Source: an uncultured Bacilli bacterium
GTDB lineage: Bacteria > Bacillota_I > Bacilli_A > RF39 > UBA660
Length of the DNA: 64,000 nucleotides
Direction: 5' to 3'
Assembly: GCA_934096035.1 (NCBI GenBank)
Contig: CAKOKX010000001.1
Coordinates: 248,001 to 312,000 of the forward strand
Part shown: one piece after another, positions 51,260 through 59,415 of the stretch
Position numbering within the stretch: the first letter of the stretch is position 1
Layout: each line of letters begins with the position of its first letter
Notes under the pieces: generated by a model
The model's input: only the letters and a program-made list of their open reading frames with translations
Told to the model about the DNA's origin: nothing
Database searches by the model: none
Program-made: the position numbers and the translations under genes

Positions 51260-51484
51260 ATGAATCAAAAAAGAGAAAGGTTTATAAAGATAGCTGAGAA
51301 TAGAACTAACAAGATAATAAGTACACTTAAATTGCTTGGGAATTGTTCTAATAAATCAAATTATGATTATACGGATGAGGAAGTAAAAAAAATATTTTCC
51401 GCTATTGAACAAGAACTAAGAAATACAAAAATGAAATTTTCTGAAGCTAAATCTAGAAAGAAAGAATTTTCACTTAGGGGGTAG
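51260..51484 (+). CDS. Small helical protein of the restriction-like cluster (74 aa)
   Basis: A 74-residue basic helical protein: KRERFIKIAENRTNKIISTL, then LLGNCSNKSNYDYTDEEVKKIF and a Lys/Glu-rich tail. Proteins with this R-T-N-K...LGNCSN...Y-x-Y-T pattern are, as I recall, found beside restriction-type genes and are uncharacterised. ATG 51260 follows GAGGTG; the upstream part of the open frame is not coding. It ends four bases before the ATPase gene, so both are probably co-translated. Confidence 0.65.
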   Translation: MNQKRERFIKIAENRTNKIISTLKLLGNCSNKSNYDYTDEEVKKIFSAIEQELRNTKMKFSEAKSRKKEFSLRG

Positions 51485-51488
51485 TTCC

Positions 51489-53441
51489 ATGAATAATGAA
51501 GTAAATTGGTCTTTTCCTACTACAGGTGGTGGAAAGAAAACAGGATTTAATGAATCAGGAATACAATTCTTTAATGATGATACGTTATTGTCTTTAGCTA
51601 GAGAAATATGTCAAAATTCGTTAGATGCAAAGAAAGATACAAATAATGATCCGGTTACCGTTGTTTTTAGAAGTTTCCGTTTAAAAAAAGAAGATATTAT
51701 GGGTAAAAAAATTTTTTCGGATATCCTTGATAAGGAAATTGAATATGCTAAGAAATATTATAAAAATGATAAGACACCAATTAATTTCTATTCAGAAGCA
51801 AAAAAACTTTTAGAAAGTGATGAATTATTATGTCTTCGCGTTAGCGATTTTAATACAAGTGGATTAACAGGTAGTGATAGAGAAATAGATTCAAAGTGGG
51901 ATAGATTAGTTAAAAGTGAGGGGTTTTCTGATAATCCAACAACATCAGGAGGTTCTTTTGGTATAGGTAAAAATGCTGCTTTTGCCTGCTCCAAATTACA
52001 TACAGTATTTTATAGTACCTTAGATGAAAAAGGACTTGTTGCATCACAGGGAGTTTCAAAATTATCATCTTGTGAGCTTGATGATGGTAATATTACCCAA
52101 GGGACAGGATATTATGGTGTAATAAAAAATACAGAATTTGGAATTAGATTGGATAGTATGAATGAACAATTATTCATAGATCCATCTTTTGATGATAGAA
52201 AAGAATCTGGAACAGATATATATATTTTAGGTTTTGATGATAGAAATAAAAGTAATGAAATACCTGATGATGACAATGAGGGATGGGTTATTGATGTAGC
52301 TGCTTCTATTATTGATAATTATTTTGTTTCAATTTTAGATAAAAAACTTATTGTTAAAATAAATGATTTGGAATTAAATAATAAAACTATTTCTGAAAGA
52401 TTTGGTTATATTTATAGTAATAATTCTGATATGTTTAATCAATATACAATTGACTACTTTGATATATTAGCTAGTGATAAGTATGAAACAAAGCACGAAA
52501 CATTTTCTATGTTTGAACCTGATGATGTATCTTTTGATATAGCCTTTGATCCAAATTTTAAAAATAGAGTTGGTATTATTAAAGGGACAGGAATGAAAAT
52601 ATTTGATAAAGATAAACTTCCACAGATTTCATTTTATTGCGGCGTATTGAAATTAGTAGGTAAGGAAGTAAATGCATACTTTAGGCAAATGGAGAATCCA
52701 AAACATGATGAATGGTATCCTTCGAAGATGGATGATGAAAAAACAGCGAGAAAAGAATATAATAAATTATTTGATTTTGTTAGAGCTACTATTAGAAAAT
52801 ACGTTGAAAGCTCTATACCTGAATCAATGGATGCAGAGGGAGTAGGAGAGTTTCTGCCAGATGAATTTGATGACGGATCAAATAATGAACCAACTGAAAA
52901 TATCGTAGATGATATATTGGAAGAAATAGAAGTAAAAGAAAACCCAATTGTAAAAAATGATAATATAAATATTGAAGATGAAAATCAAGATGATGATTCT
53001 GCTGGAGGACAAGCGTATGCTGATGGAGAAGAAGAGGGAAATTATGGCCAAGTAGATCCAAATGAAAGTGATGGTGGAAAAGGTACTCCTGGATCTGCAA
53101 ATAATGATAAGGGAACTATAGATGTTCCTTCAGGAAAAAATGTCCTTACAACTAAGAGTAGATGTATGTATACAAATGGTAAATATGAGTTTATGTTTGT
53201 TTCTCCAATAGATTTACAAAATGCTAAGATAACAGTAGAAATAGCAGGAGAATTAGTAAATTATAAACCAGAAATAATAGAAGCGAGTGGAGAAAGAAGA
53301 CTATTCTCTGGCTCAGGTGTAAAATTCAATGGAAATATAATAGAAGTTGGTAAGGTAAATAAAAATGAACCAAAAAGAATACAATTTACTTTAAAAGAAA
53401 CAGAAAATTGGGCATTGGAGGTAAAAGTATATGAAAATTAA
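51489..53441 (+). CDS. GHKL (HSP90/MutL-type) ATPase of a restriction-like system
   Basis: A 650-residue protein with a Bergerat ATP-binding fold. The N box is LAREICQNSLDAKKD (Glu39, Asn43, Asp46), the G1 box is RVSDFNTSGLTG near 120 and the G2 lid is SGGSFGIGKNAAF near 154-166. The middle resembles the S5-like transducer; then comes an acidic low-complexity stretch (about 450-540), and a beta-rich C-terminal domain. GHKL ATPases of this sort are known in prokaryotic restriction-linked operons and are thought to be related to MORC proteins. The ribosome site is an unusual AGGGGG. Confidence 0.75.
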   Translation: MNNEVNWSFPTTGGGKKTGFNESGIQFFNDDTLLSLAREICQNSLDAKKDTNNDPVTVVFRSFRLKKEDIMGKKIFSDILDKEIEYAKKYYKNDKTPINFYSEAKKLLESDELLCLRVSDFNTSGLTGSDREIDSKWDRLVKSEGFSDNPTTSGGSFGIGKNAAFACSKLHTVFYSTLDEKGLVASQGVSKLSSCELDDGNITQGTGYYGVIKNTEFGIRLDSMNEQLFIDPSFDDRKESGTDIYILGFDDRNKSNEIPDDDNEGWVIDVAASIIDNYFVSILDKKLIVKINDLELNNKTISERFGYIYSNNSDMFNQYTIDYFDILASDKYETKHETFSMFEPDDVSFDIAFDPNFKNRVGIIKGTGMKIFDKDKLPQISFYCGVLKLVGKEVNAYFRQMENPKHDEWYPSKMDDEKTARKEYNKLFDFVRATIRKYVESSIPESMDAEGVGEFLPDEFDDGSNNEPTENIVDDILEEIEVKENPIVKNDNINIEDENQDDDSAGGQAYADGEEEGNYGQVDPNESDGGKGTPGSANNDKGTIDVPSGKNVLTTKSRCMYTNGKYEFMFVSPIDLQNAKITVEIAGELVNYKPEIIEASGERRLFSGSGVKFNGNIIEVGKVNKNEPKRIQFTLKETENWALEVKVYEN

Positions 53442-54300
53442 AAGCAGTAGATTATATTCATATCCAGTACTGTCTACAATGTATGATGATTATATATATA
53501 GTAGTTTTAATATAAGAGTAAAAGCTTTTAAGAAAACAAAAAACTTGTTACTTAATATCAATTGTGATTTGAATAACAATGAATTACTTTCGTTGATTGA
53601 TACTAATAAGGCTAAAATTGTTTGTCATTTTGAATGTCAGAAAACAAAGTTAAGATATACAAAAGATTTGATTATAGGAGAAAATGATTTCGAAATACCT
53701 AATGCAGATATTAATGAACAATTACAAATAGTAGCATTCATTGTGGCGAATGAAAATATATCAGGTTATTATTCCAAATCATTTAATCCAGATTATGGAA
53801 CATCTAAATTCGATGTTGAAATAGGATCAGTTTTAGCTATTTCAAATCAACCAGATATTCCCGTTGAAAAAAACATTTATGATTTATCTAACGTTCCTTC
53901 AATAATTTCAATTGTACCTTATACCAGTGAAACAGATCATAAGATATATATTGATATGGATGATAATAATAAAATAAGGGTAAGACTTCAAAAAAATGAT
54001 TATCAAAACTATTCTGAATTAGGTAGGGGAATTTCAGATTATACACCAATACTCCATTCAATGATTATTATTCCTGCTTTGACTCATGTTTTTGATATTT
54101 TAAAGAGTGATATAGAAACATTCTATACATATGAAGATAAAAGATGGTTTAAAGCATTATCAAAAAAATTTGATACATTAAATAAAAAGTTTGATTATGA
54201 TGAATTAAAAAATCAAGATTCTTTTTCACTAGCACAAGAAATCATTGAATGTCCAATAGAAATGTCATTGAAGAATTTGTTATCAATAGGAGGTAATTAG
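53431..54300 (+). CDS. Unknown protein of the restriction-like cluster (289 aa)
   Basis: A 289-residue protein that overlaps the ATPase gene by 11 bp, so it is translationally coupled to it. The first ~150 residues are predicted beta-rich (IVCHFECQKTKLRYTKDLII), the last 130 helical (YTPILHSMIIIPALTHVFDI). No signal peptide, no nuclease or helicase motif is visible. I do not recognise a family; it is probably a structural or targeting subunit acting with the ATPase. Confidence 0.65.
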   Translation: MKIKSSRLYSYPVLSTMYDDYIYSSFNIRVKAFKKTKNLLLNINCDLNNNELLSLIDTNKAKIVCHFECQKTKLRYTKDLIIGENDFEIPNADINEQLQIVAFIVANENISGYYSKSFNPDYGTSKFDVEIGSVLAISNQPDIPVEKNIYDLSNVPSIISIVPYTSETDHKIYIDMDDNNKIRVRLQKNDYQNYSELGRGISDYTPILHSMIIIPALTHVFDILKSDIETFYTYEDKRWFKALSKKFDTLNKKFDYDELKNQDSFSLAQEIIECPIEMSLKNLLSIGGN

Positions 54301-54301
54301 T

Positions 54302-55051
54302 ATGAAAATAAGATTTTTGAAAAATGATTCACTGTATATCTTAAAAGATTCAATTAAAGATAATGTTGATAATTATTCTTCGGCTAATACACTTTGGATA
54401 AAAGGGGTTACAAGTGATAATAATAATTTTATTGATTTTAAATATGAATTTCCGGATTTTGATTTAATCATTTCAGATAATCCTGAAAAAGATGATTTAG
54501 AGAATATTAAAATCATATATTCAAATATGCAAAAATTAACGGATAGCCAAGCTAGCGATGAAAGGTTATGGGTTGGCTTGTGTCATGATATATTTTGGAA
54601 TTATATGCAAAAAAGATGGCCTGTTAATAAGGCGTCAGATAAAGCAAAATATATAAAGAAGAATTATTTCTTTGCGCATGGCGAAAAAAGGTCACTTATG
54701 ACTAATGGATTAGCTAGGTTATGGTGGATTGGAAGATTAACTTACGATGAAACTAACGAAAATAATCACTATGAATTAACTGAATATTTATCAAAAGATT
54801 TTAATGGTAAAGGTTTTCCTTTATTTGGTAGTAATTTTTCTAATAATAGATTTTTATTAAGAAGTTTTCTATATAATATAAAATCTTTTGAAGAAAACAA
54901 TAATACTAATCTATCAAGAACTCAATTTATAGAAATGATAAAGTCAATGAATATGTGGAGTGGTAAGTTGATGATTGATAGCTTGAATAAAGAAGTTTTA
55001 GACAAAAAAATAATAGATAGATTAACATATATAGTTAATAACTACAAATAA
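54302..55051 (+). CDS. Unknown protein of the restriction-like cluster, DUF6339-like (249 aa)
   Basis: The last gene of the cluster, one base after the previous stop. The core DERLWVGLCHDIFWNYMQKR and LMTNGLARLWWIGRLTYDE, rich in Trp and Arg, resembles my recollection of DUF6339, an uncharacterised family seen in restriction-type loci. The chain is helical and soluble, without nuclease motifs. It is followed by a terminator. The family name is from memory and moderate in certainty. Confidence 0.6.
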   Translation: MKIRFLKNDSLYILKDSIKDNVDNYSSANTLWIKGVTSDNNNFIDFKYEFPDFDLIISDNPEKDDLENIKIIYSNMQKLTDSQASDERLWVGLCHDIFWNYMQKRWPVNKASDKAKYIKKNYFFAHGEKRSLMTNGLARLWWIGRLTYDETNENNHYELTEYLSKDFNGKGFPLFGSNFSNNRFLLRSFLYNIKSFEENNNTNLSRTQFIEMIKSMNMWSGKLMIDSLNKEVLDKKIIDRLTYIVNNYK

Positions 55052-55054
55052 AAG

Positions 55055-55081
55055 AAGCTTGGAATTTTATCCAGGCTTTTT
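55055..55081. terminator. Terminator at the end of the restriction-like cluster
   Basis: AGCTTGGA and TCCAGGCT pair with one G-U around ATTTTA and are followed by TTTTTT. It also lies at the end of the convergent OB-fold gene. Confidence 0.75.
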
Positions 55082-55326
55082 TATTTATTACTTAAAAACG
55101 AAATATTAGTTGCTATTATTATTGCTTTATTATTATCATCAATTCCTATGTATCCTTTTATACCAATCAAATCATTAACTTTGAATCTTTTCTTTATCTC
55201 CTTTCTTATTAACTTGTTAATCAGTATTTTTACTATTTGATGATTTTCACAACTATCAATTTTTAGCAATAGATTACCATTTTCAAATCCAAAGAAGTAT
55301 CCTGTTAATACTATATTATTAATCAT
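55081..55326 (-). CDS. Short SSB-like OB-fold protein (81 aa)
   Basis: An 81-residue beta-rich protein: IVLTGYFFGFENGNLLLKID, then FKVNDLIGIKGYIGIDDNN and IIIATNISFLSNK. Strand-turn patterns match a single OB fold, as in the core of single-stranded DNA-binding proteins, although the usual N-terminal M-x-N-x-x-x-x-G-R-L and acidic tip are absent. Small SSB-like proteins of this kind occur in ICEs. AGGAG precedes the ATG. It faces the restriction-like cluster. Confidence 0.5.
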   Translation of the reverse strand: MINNIVLTGYFFGFENGNLLLKIDSCENHQIVKILINKLIRKEIKKRFKVNDLIGIKGYIGIDDNNKAIIIATNISFLSNK

Positions 55327-55463
55327 ATTTTTATTCTCCTTTCAAGCTGTAGTATTAATCACTTAAATAATAAAAAAAGTCAAGTTAATTATGGTAAAAT
55401 AAGCAATAAGATGCTATAATTAAGGTGTGCTAAAAATACAACGGTTTAATGTTGTTTTTTGCA

Positions 55464-55551
55464 CAAAAAAAGCCATTCTTTGAACAATAAAGAAAGGCTA
55501 ATTTATGTGCCACACCCAATGCACAGCAATAAATAAACAACTTATTATTAC
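55464..55551 (-). ncRNA. Putative counter-transcribed RNA upstream of the 41-residue gene
   Basis: On the minus strand TTGCTA (55586-55581), 17 bp and TATAAT (55563-55558) would start a ~88-nt RNA that ends at the hairpin AGCCTTTCTTT/AAAGAATGGCT (55499-55471) and a seven-T run. It runs opposite to the leader of the small basic-protein gene and has no coding frame. Short antisense leaders like this often control copy number or transfer genes in mobile elements; that role is inferred. Confidence 0.5.
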
Positions 55552-55654
55552 AATACTATTATATAGGATTATTGTCTTAATAGCAAGATGTCTTTATTGT
55601 AGTAACCTTTCTTGTTGTCAAACGAAAATCTTGGCTAAGAAAGGAGAGTTAGGA

Positions 55655-55780
55655 ATGGCAAATAAAATAAGGACTTCTAAATCAGTTGCAAAAAAGGCAA
55701 GTAGTCAACTTAGAAGTAAAGCTACAACAAAAGCAACTAAAAGTGTAGCTGGAAGTGCTCTTTCTAATAGAAGGAAGTAG
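55655..55780 (+). CDS. Small basic protein (41 aa)
   Basis: A 41-residue protein, MANKIRTSKSVAKKASSQLR followed by SKATTKATKSVAG and ending SNRRK: about a quarter Lys/Arg, with many Ser, Ala and Thr, and no aromatic residue. ATG 55655 follows AAGGAGAG. The longer in-frame extension from 55505 is unlikely. Similar short Lys/Ser/Ala-rich peptides are common in ICEs of Bacillota without known function; nucleic-acid binding is plausible from charge. Confidence 0.55.
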   Translation: MANKIRTSKSVAKKASSQLRSKATTKATKSVAGSALSNRRK

Positions 55781-55785
55781 TAAAA

Positions 55786-55812
55786 ATGCCCTGGAGTTAA
55801 TCTGGGGTTTTC
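55786..55812 (+). terminator. Terminator of the small basic-protein gene
   Basis: CCCTGGA and TCTGGGG pair (with G-U pairs) around GTTAA, followed by TTTT. Confidence 0.6.
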
Positions 55813-55816
55813 CATT

Positions 55817-55838
55817 TTTAGGTACCATTTAGGTACCA
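55817..55838 (+). repeat. Tandem 11-bp repeat TTTAGGTACCA
   Basis: Two perfect adjacent copies of TTTAGGTACCA, each with a GGTACC palindrome, about 70 bp inside the right boundary repeat. Spacing of one helical turn suggests binding sites, perhaps arm-type sites of the lost integrase. Confidence 0.55.
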
Positions 55839-55906
55839 ACAGACTAATAAATACCAAATTAATAAGGTTATTACTAAAATAAAAAGCCCATAAAAGGCCG
55901 AAGTTA

Positions 55907-55957
55907 AAAGGAATTAACACATACAAAGAATAAAATGGCGAGCCCTCTGAAGAGAAC
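55907..55957 (+). repeat. Right boundary direct repeat of integrated element
   Basis: Matches 44770-44820 at 42 of 51 positions without gaps. In contrast to the left copy, the terminator hairpin does not continue past AGAGAAC, and the CCCCCTGAA motif has become CCCTCTGAA. Five of the nine differences replace G or C by A or T. Confidence 0.6.
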
Positions 55958-56180
55958 AAATTTCTGAATATACAACAAGTTTTTTTGTAAATAGTAAAAT
56001 AAAATGAAAGAATATGACAAAATAAAATGTCATTTTTTTGTGATTATATAATGGATGTTAATATAGTTTCTAACATAACTATTTGTTGAACTATGATAAA
56101 CTCATTAATAATAACTTACAAAGCCACCTAGACATATTTTCAAAATTATATTATCATAAATACATGAAAGGATTGATACA
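55958..56180. other. Spacer before the DUF362 gene
   Basis: AT-rich with a T run at 55979-55985. A ribosome site AAAGGA lies at its end, and no repeat or hairpin of note is seen. Confidence 0.4.
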
Positions 56181-57065
56181 ATGAAAAGTAAAGTATATTT
56201 TACAAAAGAAATAACAAGCGAAAGTTTAGTTAAAATTTATGAAAGTTTAAATCACGAACTAAAAGGTAAAGTTGCAGTTAAAATTTCTACCGGAGAACCA
56301 GGTGGACATAATTTTTTAAATCCAAATTTAATTAAAGCTTTAGTAAATAAATTAAATGGTACAATCGCAGAATGTTGTACAGCTTATTCTGGAAAAAGAA
56401 TGAATCCAAGTGATCACTGGCAAGTTATCAAAGACCATGGTTTTTATGATATAGCTCCATGTGATATTATGGATGAAGATGGCGAAATAACAATACCTAT
56501 AAATGGTGGAAAACACTTAAAGGGCATAAACTATGTTGGTAGTCATATTAAAAATTATGATTCAATGCTAATGTTATCTCATTTTAAAGGCCATATAATG
56601 GCTGGCTTCGGTGGAGCTCTAAAGAATATGTCAATCGGAGTTGCTTCCAAAAATGGTAAAGCGTGGATTCATTCTGCAGGAAAGACAACTGTACCAGATG
56701 AATGCTGTAAATTAGAAACTAAACAAGATGATTTTCTAGAAAGTATGGCTGAAGCAGATAAATCTGTCGTGGACTACTTCAATCCTGAAAATATTGTTTA
56801 TATAAACATTGCCAATAATATTTCTATAGACTGTGATTGCGATAATAATCCAAAAGATCCAGAAATTGCAGATATAGAAATATTTGCATCACTTGACCCA
56901 GTTGCTTTAGATAAATGTTGTTATGATACTATTATGAATTTAACTGAAAATGGTGCAAACTCTTTAAGAATGCGAATGCTTGATAAAAATGCAATTCATA
57001 TTGTGGAAGAAGCAGAAAGACTAGGTTTAGGTACAACTCTATATGAACTAGTAAGTATTAATTGA
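56181..57065 (+). CDS. DUF362 family protein without ferredoxin domain
   Basis: A 294-residue protein of DUF362: VAVKISTGEPGGHNFLNPNL, AECCTAYSGKRMNPSDHWQV, MLSHFKGHIMAGFGGALKNM and the SLDPVALDKCCYDTIMNL ending are all typical. Many relatives carry two 4Fe-4S motifs in the middle; these are absent, although a Cys-rich CDCD segment remains near 230. The function of the family is not established; an iron-sulfur or redox role is often suggested. It is eight bases upstream of pncC. Confidence 0.85.
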   Translation: MKSKVYFTKEITSESLVKIYESLNHELKGKVAVKISTGEPGGHNFLNPNLIKALVNKLNGTIAECCTAYSGKRMNPSDHWQVIKDHGFYDIAPCDIMDEDGEITIPINGGKHLKGINYVGSHIKNYDSMLMLSHFKGHIMAGFGGALKNMSIGVASKNGKAWIHSAGKTTVPDECCKLETKQDDFLESMAEADKSVVDYFNPENIVYINIANNISIDCDCDNNPKDPEIADIEIFASLDPVALDKCCYDTIMNLTENGANSLRMRMLDKNAIHIVEEAERLGLGTTLYELVSIN

Positions 57066-57072
57066 GGTTATT

Positions 57073-57555
57073 ATGAAATTAGAAGAAATAGTAAAAATAT
57101 TAACAGAACAAAATAAAACTGTATCCACGATGGAATCTTGTACCGGCGGAGCTCTTGCTAATGCCATTACAAATATCCCTGGAGCTAGTGAAATTCTAAA
57201 ATTTAGTGCAGTAACTTACTCAAATGAATTTAAAATAAAAATGGGTGTACCCAAAGATATAATTGATACATATTCAGTTTATAGCATAGAAACTGCCATA
57301 GAAATGAGTAAAAAAATATCTGAATTTACCAATTCTAATTATGGAATAGGTATAACAGGTAAACTAAATAGAGTGGATCCTCATAACTTATCTGGTGATA
57401 ATAACACAGTTTACTTTAGCATATATAATAAAGATAAAAATACAAATTATAACGATTCATTAAAAGTAACAAAAGAAACTAGAAAAGAAAATAAAGAAGA
57501 AGTAATAGAAAAAATAATTGATAAATTTTATAAAATATTAAAAAAAGAAGACTAA
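57073..57555 (+). CDS. pncC: CinA C-terminal family NMN deamidase
   Basis: A 160-residue stand-alone CinA C-terminal domain, which hydrolyses nicotinamide mononucleotide to nicotinate mononucleotide in NAD recycling. TMESCTGGALANAITNIPGA and VTYSNEFKIKMGV hold the catalytic Ser-Tyr-Lys set; YGIGITGKL follows. In relatives the last motif is usually GIAGP; here it is GITGK. It overlaps the convergent radical SAM gene by four bases. Confidence 0.85.
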   Translation: MKLEEIVKILTEQNKTVSTMESCTGGALANAITNIPGASEILKFSAVTYSNEFKIKMGVPKDIIDTYSVYSIETAIEMSKKISEFTNSNYGIGITGKLNRVDPHNLSGDNNTVYFSIYNKDKNTNYNDSLKVTKETRKENKEEVIEKIIDKFYKILKKED

Positions 57556-58463
57556 AGCAAGTCTCCTTGATAAATATTTCTCTTAACCATTTCTTTATCT
57601 ATATCATTTAAAACTACAAACTTCTTTATAAGCCAATCCGGAGCAATCAACTCATCTAAAGTTGGGTCTCCAGTTATTCTCATTATAACAATATCTTGAT
57701 TTAAAAGTCTTAATTGATCACAAACAATATCAATATATTCCTCTTTAGTTAGAATATGAAATTTATTTTTTTCATAAATACTAGCTAAAGGGGTATTTTT
57801 TGCTACATAAAGCATATGAATTTTAATTCCATCAATCCCACAATCATTAACAAACTTTATTGTATTTAACATATCTTCTTTAGTCTCATAAGGAAGACCA
57901 TTTATAATGTGTGCAACAACAAATATGTTTCTTTCATGTAATTTTTTTACAGCATCTTTAAATACCTCACTATTATGGCCACGATTAATAAAATTTAATG
58001 TATTATTGTTGCTACTTTGTAAACCTAACTCGACAATTAAAAAAGTTTTTTTATTTAGTTCATCTAAATAATCTAACCATTCTTCTGTTAAACAATCAGG
58101 TCTAGTAGCTATATCTATTCCCACAACTTTAGGTAATAATAACAACTTATCAACATAACATTCAACCAAGTTTTTATCATTATATGTATTCGTACCAGAT
58201 TGAAAATAAGGGATATATAAACTATCTGGCCATTTTTGTTCCATGATTTTTTTACCATTTTCAAATTGTTCTAAAATATCTAAGTTTCCATCACTTATAT
58301 TTGCAGTAGACTTATTAGAACAATAAATACATCCACCATTAACTTGATTAGGACATGTACTATTAATATCTATGGGTACTTTAAATACTTTTTGTCCAAA
58401 TTTCATTTTAAAAAAATAATTTAAAGTATAATATCTTTTATTATCTAATGTATTTTTAAACAT
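57552..58463 (-). CDS. Radical SAM protein, YhcC/TIGR01212 type
   Basis: A 303-residue radical SAM protein. The start has KFGQKVFKVPIDINSTCPNQ followed by GGCIYCSN, so the cluster cysteines are C-x-n-GGC-x2-C. FQSGTNTYND, VGIDIATRPDCL, VELGLQSSN and IKIHMLYV are family landmarks. The substrate is unknown in this family. ATG 58463 after AGGTGG gives the usual start; the frame upstream is not conserved. The gene is convergent with pncC. Confidence 0.85.
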   Translation of the reverse strand: MFKNTLDNKRYYTLNYFFKMKFGQKVFKVPIDINSTCPNQVNGGCIYCSNKSTANISDGNLDILEQFENGKKIMEQKWPDSLYIPYFQSGTNTYNDKNLVECYVDKLLLLPKVVGIDIATRPDCLTEEWLDYLDELNKKTFLIVELGLQSSNNNTLNFINRGHNSEVFKDAVKKLHERNIFVVAHIINGLPYETKEDMLNTIKFVNDCGIDGIKIHMLYVAKNTPLASIYEKNKFHILTKEEYIDIVCDQLRLLNQDIVIMRITGDPTLDELIAPDWLIKKFVVLNDIDKEMVKRNIYQGDLL

Positions 58464-58547
58464 AATACCACCTGTCAATATTTTAACATGTAAAAATATA
58501 AAATTAAAGTTGTTATTTTTCATATTTGTAGTATAATAATATTAGTT

Positions 58548-58623
58548 GCTGAAATAGCTCAGTTGGTAGAGCAATGCCCTCGTAACGCATAGGTCGTAAG
58601 TTCAAGCCTTACTTTCAGCACCA
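58548..58623 (+). tRNA. tRNA-Thr (CGT)
   Basis: A complete 76-nt cloverleaf with GCTGAAA/TTTCAGC acceptor arms, discriminator A and an encoded CCA. The D-arm is AGCTCAGTTGGTAGAGC, the anticodon loop CTCGTAA gives CGT (ACG codons), and the T-loop is TTCAAGC. Confidence 0.95.
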
Positions 58624-58629
58624 TAAGAT

Positions 58630-58675
58630 AACAAATGCTCTTTTATCTTTAAACAGAAATAGAGCATTTTTAATT
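58630..58675 (+). terminator. Terminator of tRNA-Thr
   Basis: AAATGCTCT and AGAGCATTT pair around a long loop and are followed by TT, just past the tRNA. Confidence 0.6.
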
Positions 58676-58749
58676 TAAAATTAAAATTATATATACAAAA
58701 GGTATACTATGTGCTATAATAAATTTATGAGCTAAAGGAGGAATAAAAA

Positions 58750-59415
58750 ATGCGTGTATACGGAATGAATGTTTTAAAAGAACTAGATAAAAAGAAAATC
58801 AAAAAAGTATTTACATCCAGAAAAGAAGTGTGTAAATATTGTGGAGAAAATCAAATAAAGTACGAGTTTGTTGATAATCACTTATTAAATAAAATGTGTG
58901 AATATAATCATCAAGGAGTAGTTATCGAAGCATTTGATTATGATTATTACACATTAAAAGATTTAGAAGGCGATTTAGTTTTAATATTAGACCATTTAGA
59001 AGATCCTCATAACTTTGGAGCAATCATTAGAACTTGTGCCGCCGTAGGGGTAAAATCCATAATAATACCAAAGGATAGAAGTGTCGGAGTAACAGATGTT
59101 GTAGTAAAAACAAGTGTAGGAACAATAAATTATGTAAAAATAATAATGGTAAATAATCTAGTAGCAACAATAAAATCACTTCAAAAAGATGGTTACTTTG
59201 TATATGCAGCATCAATGGAAGGAGAAGACTTTAGAAAAATAGATTATAGCGCTAAAAGAGCGTTAGTAATAGGAAACGAAGGATCTGGAGTAAGTAGACT
59301 AGTAAAAAAAGAAAGTGATGTTTTAGTAAGTATTCCAATGAATCAAAATGTTGAAAGTCTAAATGCATCAGTAGCAGCAAGTATTCTTATATATCATATG
59401 GGGGCTAATGAATAA
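58750..59415 (+). CDS. rlmB: 23S rRNA 2'-O-methyltransferase RlmB (TrmH family)
   Basis: A 221-residue SPOUT-class methyltransferase (G2251 of 23S rRNA by E. coli numbering). LILDHLEDPHNFGAIIRTC, LVIGNEGSGVSRLV and SIPMNQNVESLNASVAASIL are the three SPOUT motifs. The N-terminal substrate-binding domain is shorter than in E. coli and has a C-x2-C (CKYCGE). AAAGGAGG precedes the ATG. Its end overlaps the sigma factor gene by eight bases, the same order as yacO and sigH in Bacillus. Confidence 0.9.
   Translation: MRVYGMNVLKELDKKKIKKVFTSRKEVCKYCGENQIKYEFVDNHLLNKMCEYNHQGVVIEAFDYDYYTLKDLEGDLVLILDHLEDPHNFGAIIRTCAAVGVKSIIIPKDRSVGVTDVVVKTSVGTINYVKIIMVNNLVATIKSLQKDGYFVYAASMEGEDFRKIDYSAKRALVIGNEGSGVSRLVKKESDVLVSIPMNQNVESLNASVAASILIYHMGANE

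Larger units (their letters stand above)
44770..55957. mobile_element. Degenerate integrated element (11.2 kb)
   Basis: Imperfect 51-bp direct repeats bound a block with a Fic gene, a broken tyrosine integrase, a frameshifted excisionase-like gene, phased repeats, a restriction-like cluster, a SSB-like OB protein and a small basic protein. Content fits an integrative conjugative or phage-related island that lost mobility by mutation of integrase and excisionase while the defence genes stayed intact. Boundaries are inferred from the repeats. Confidence 0.6.

Noticed and set aside
52813..53100. Minus-strand His/Leu-rich frame of 95 codons
   Set aside because: It is the shadow of the acidic, Asp/Glu-rich linker of the GHKL ATPase and has no ribosome site.
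55505..55654. N-terminal extension of the 41-residue protein (MCHTQC... start)
   Set aside because: No ribosome site precedes it, composition is odd, and AAGGAGAG stands directly before the ATG at 55655.
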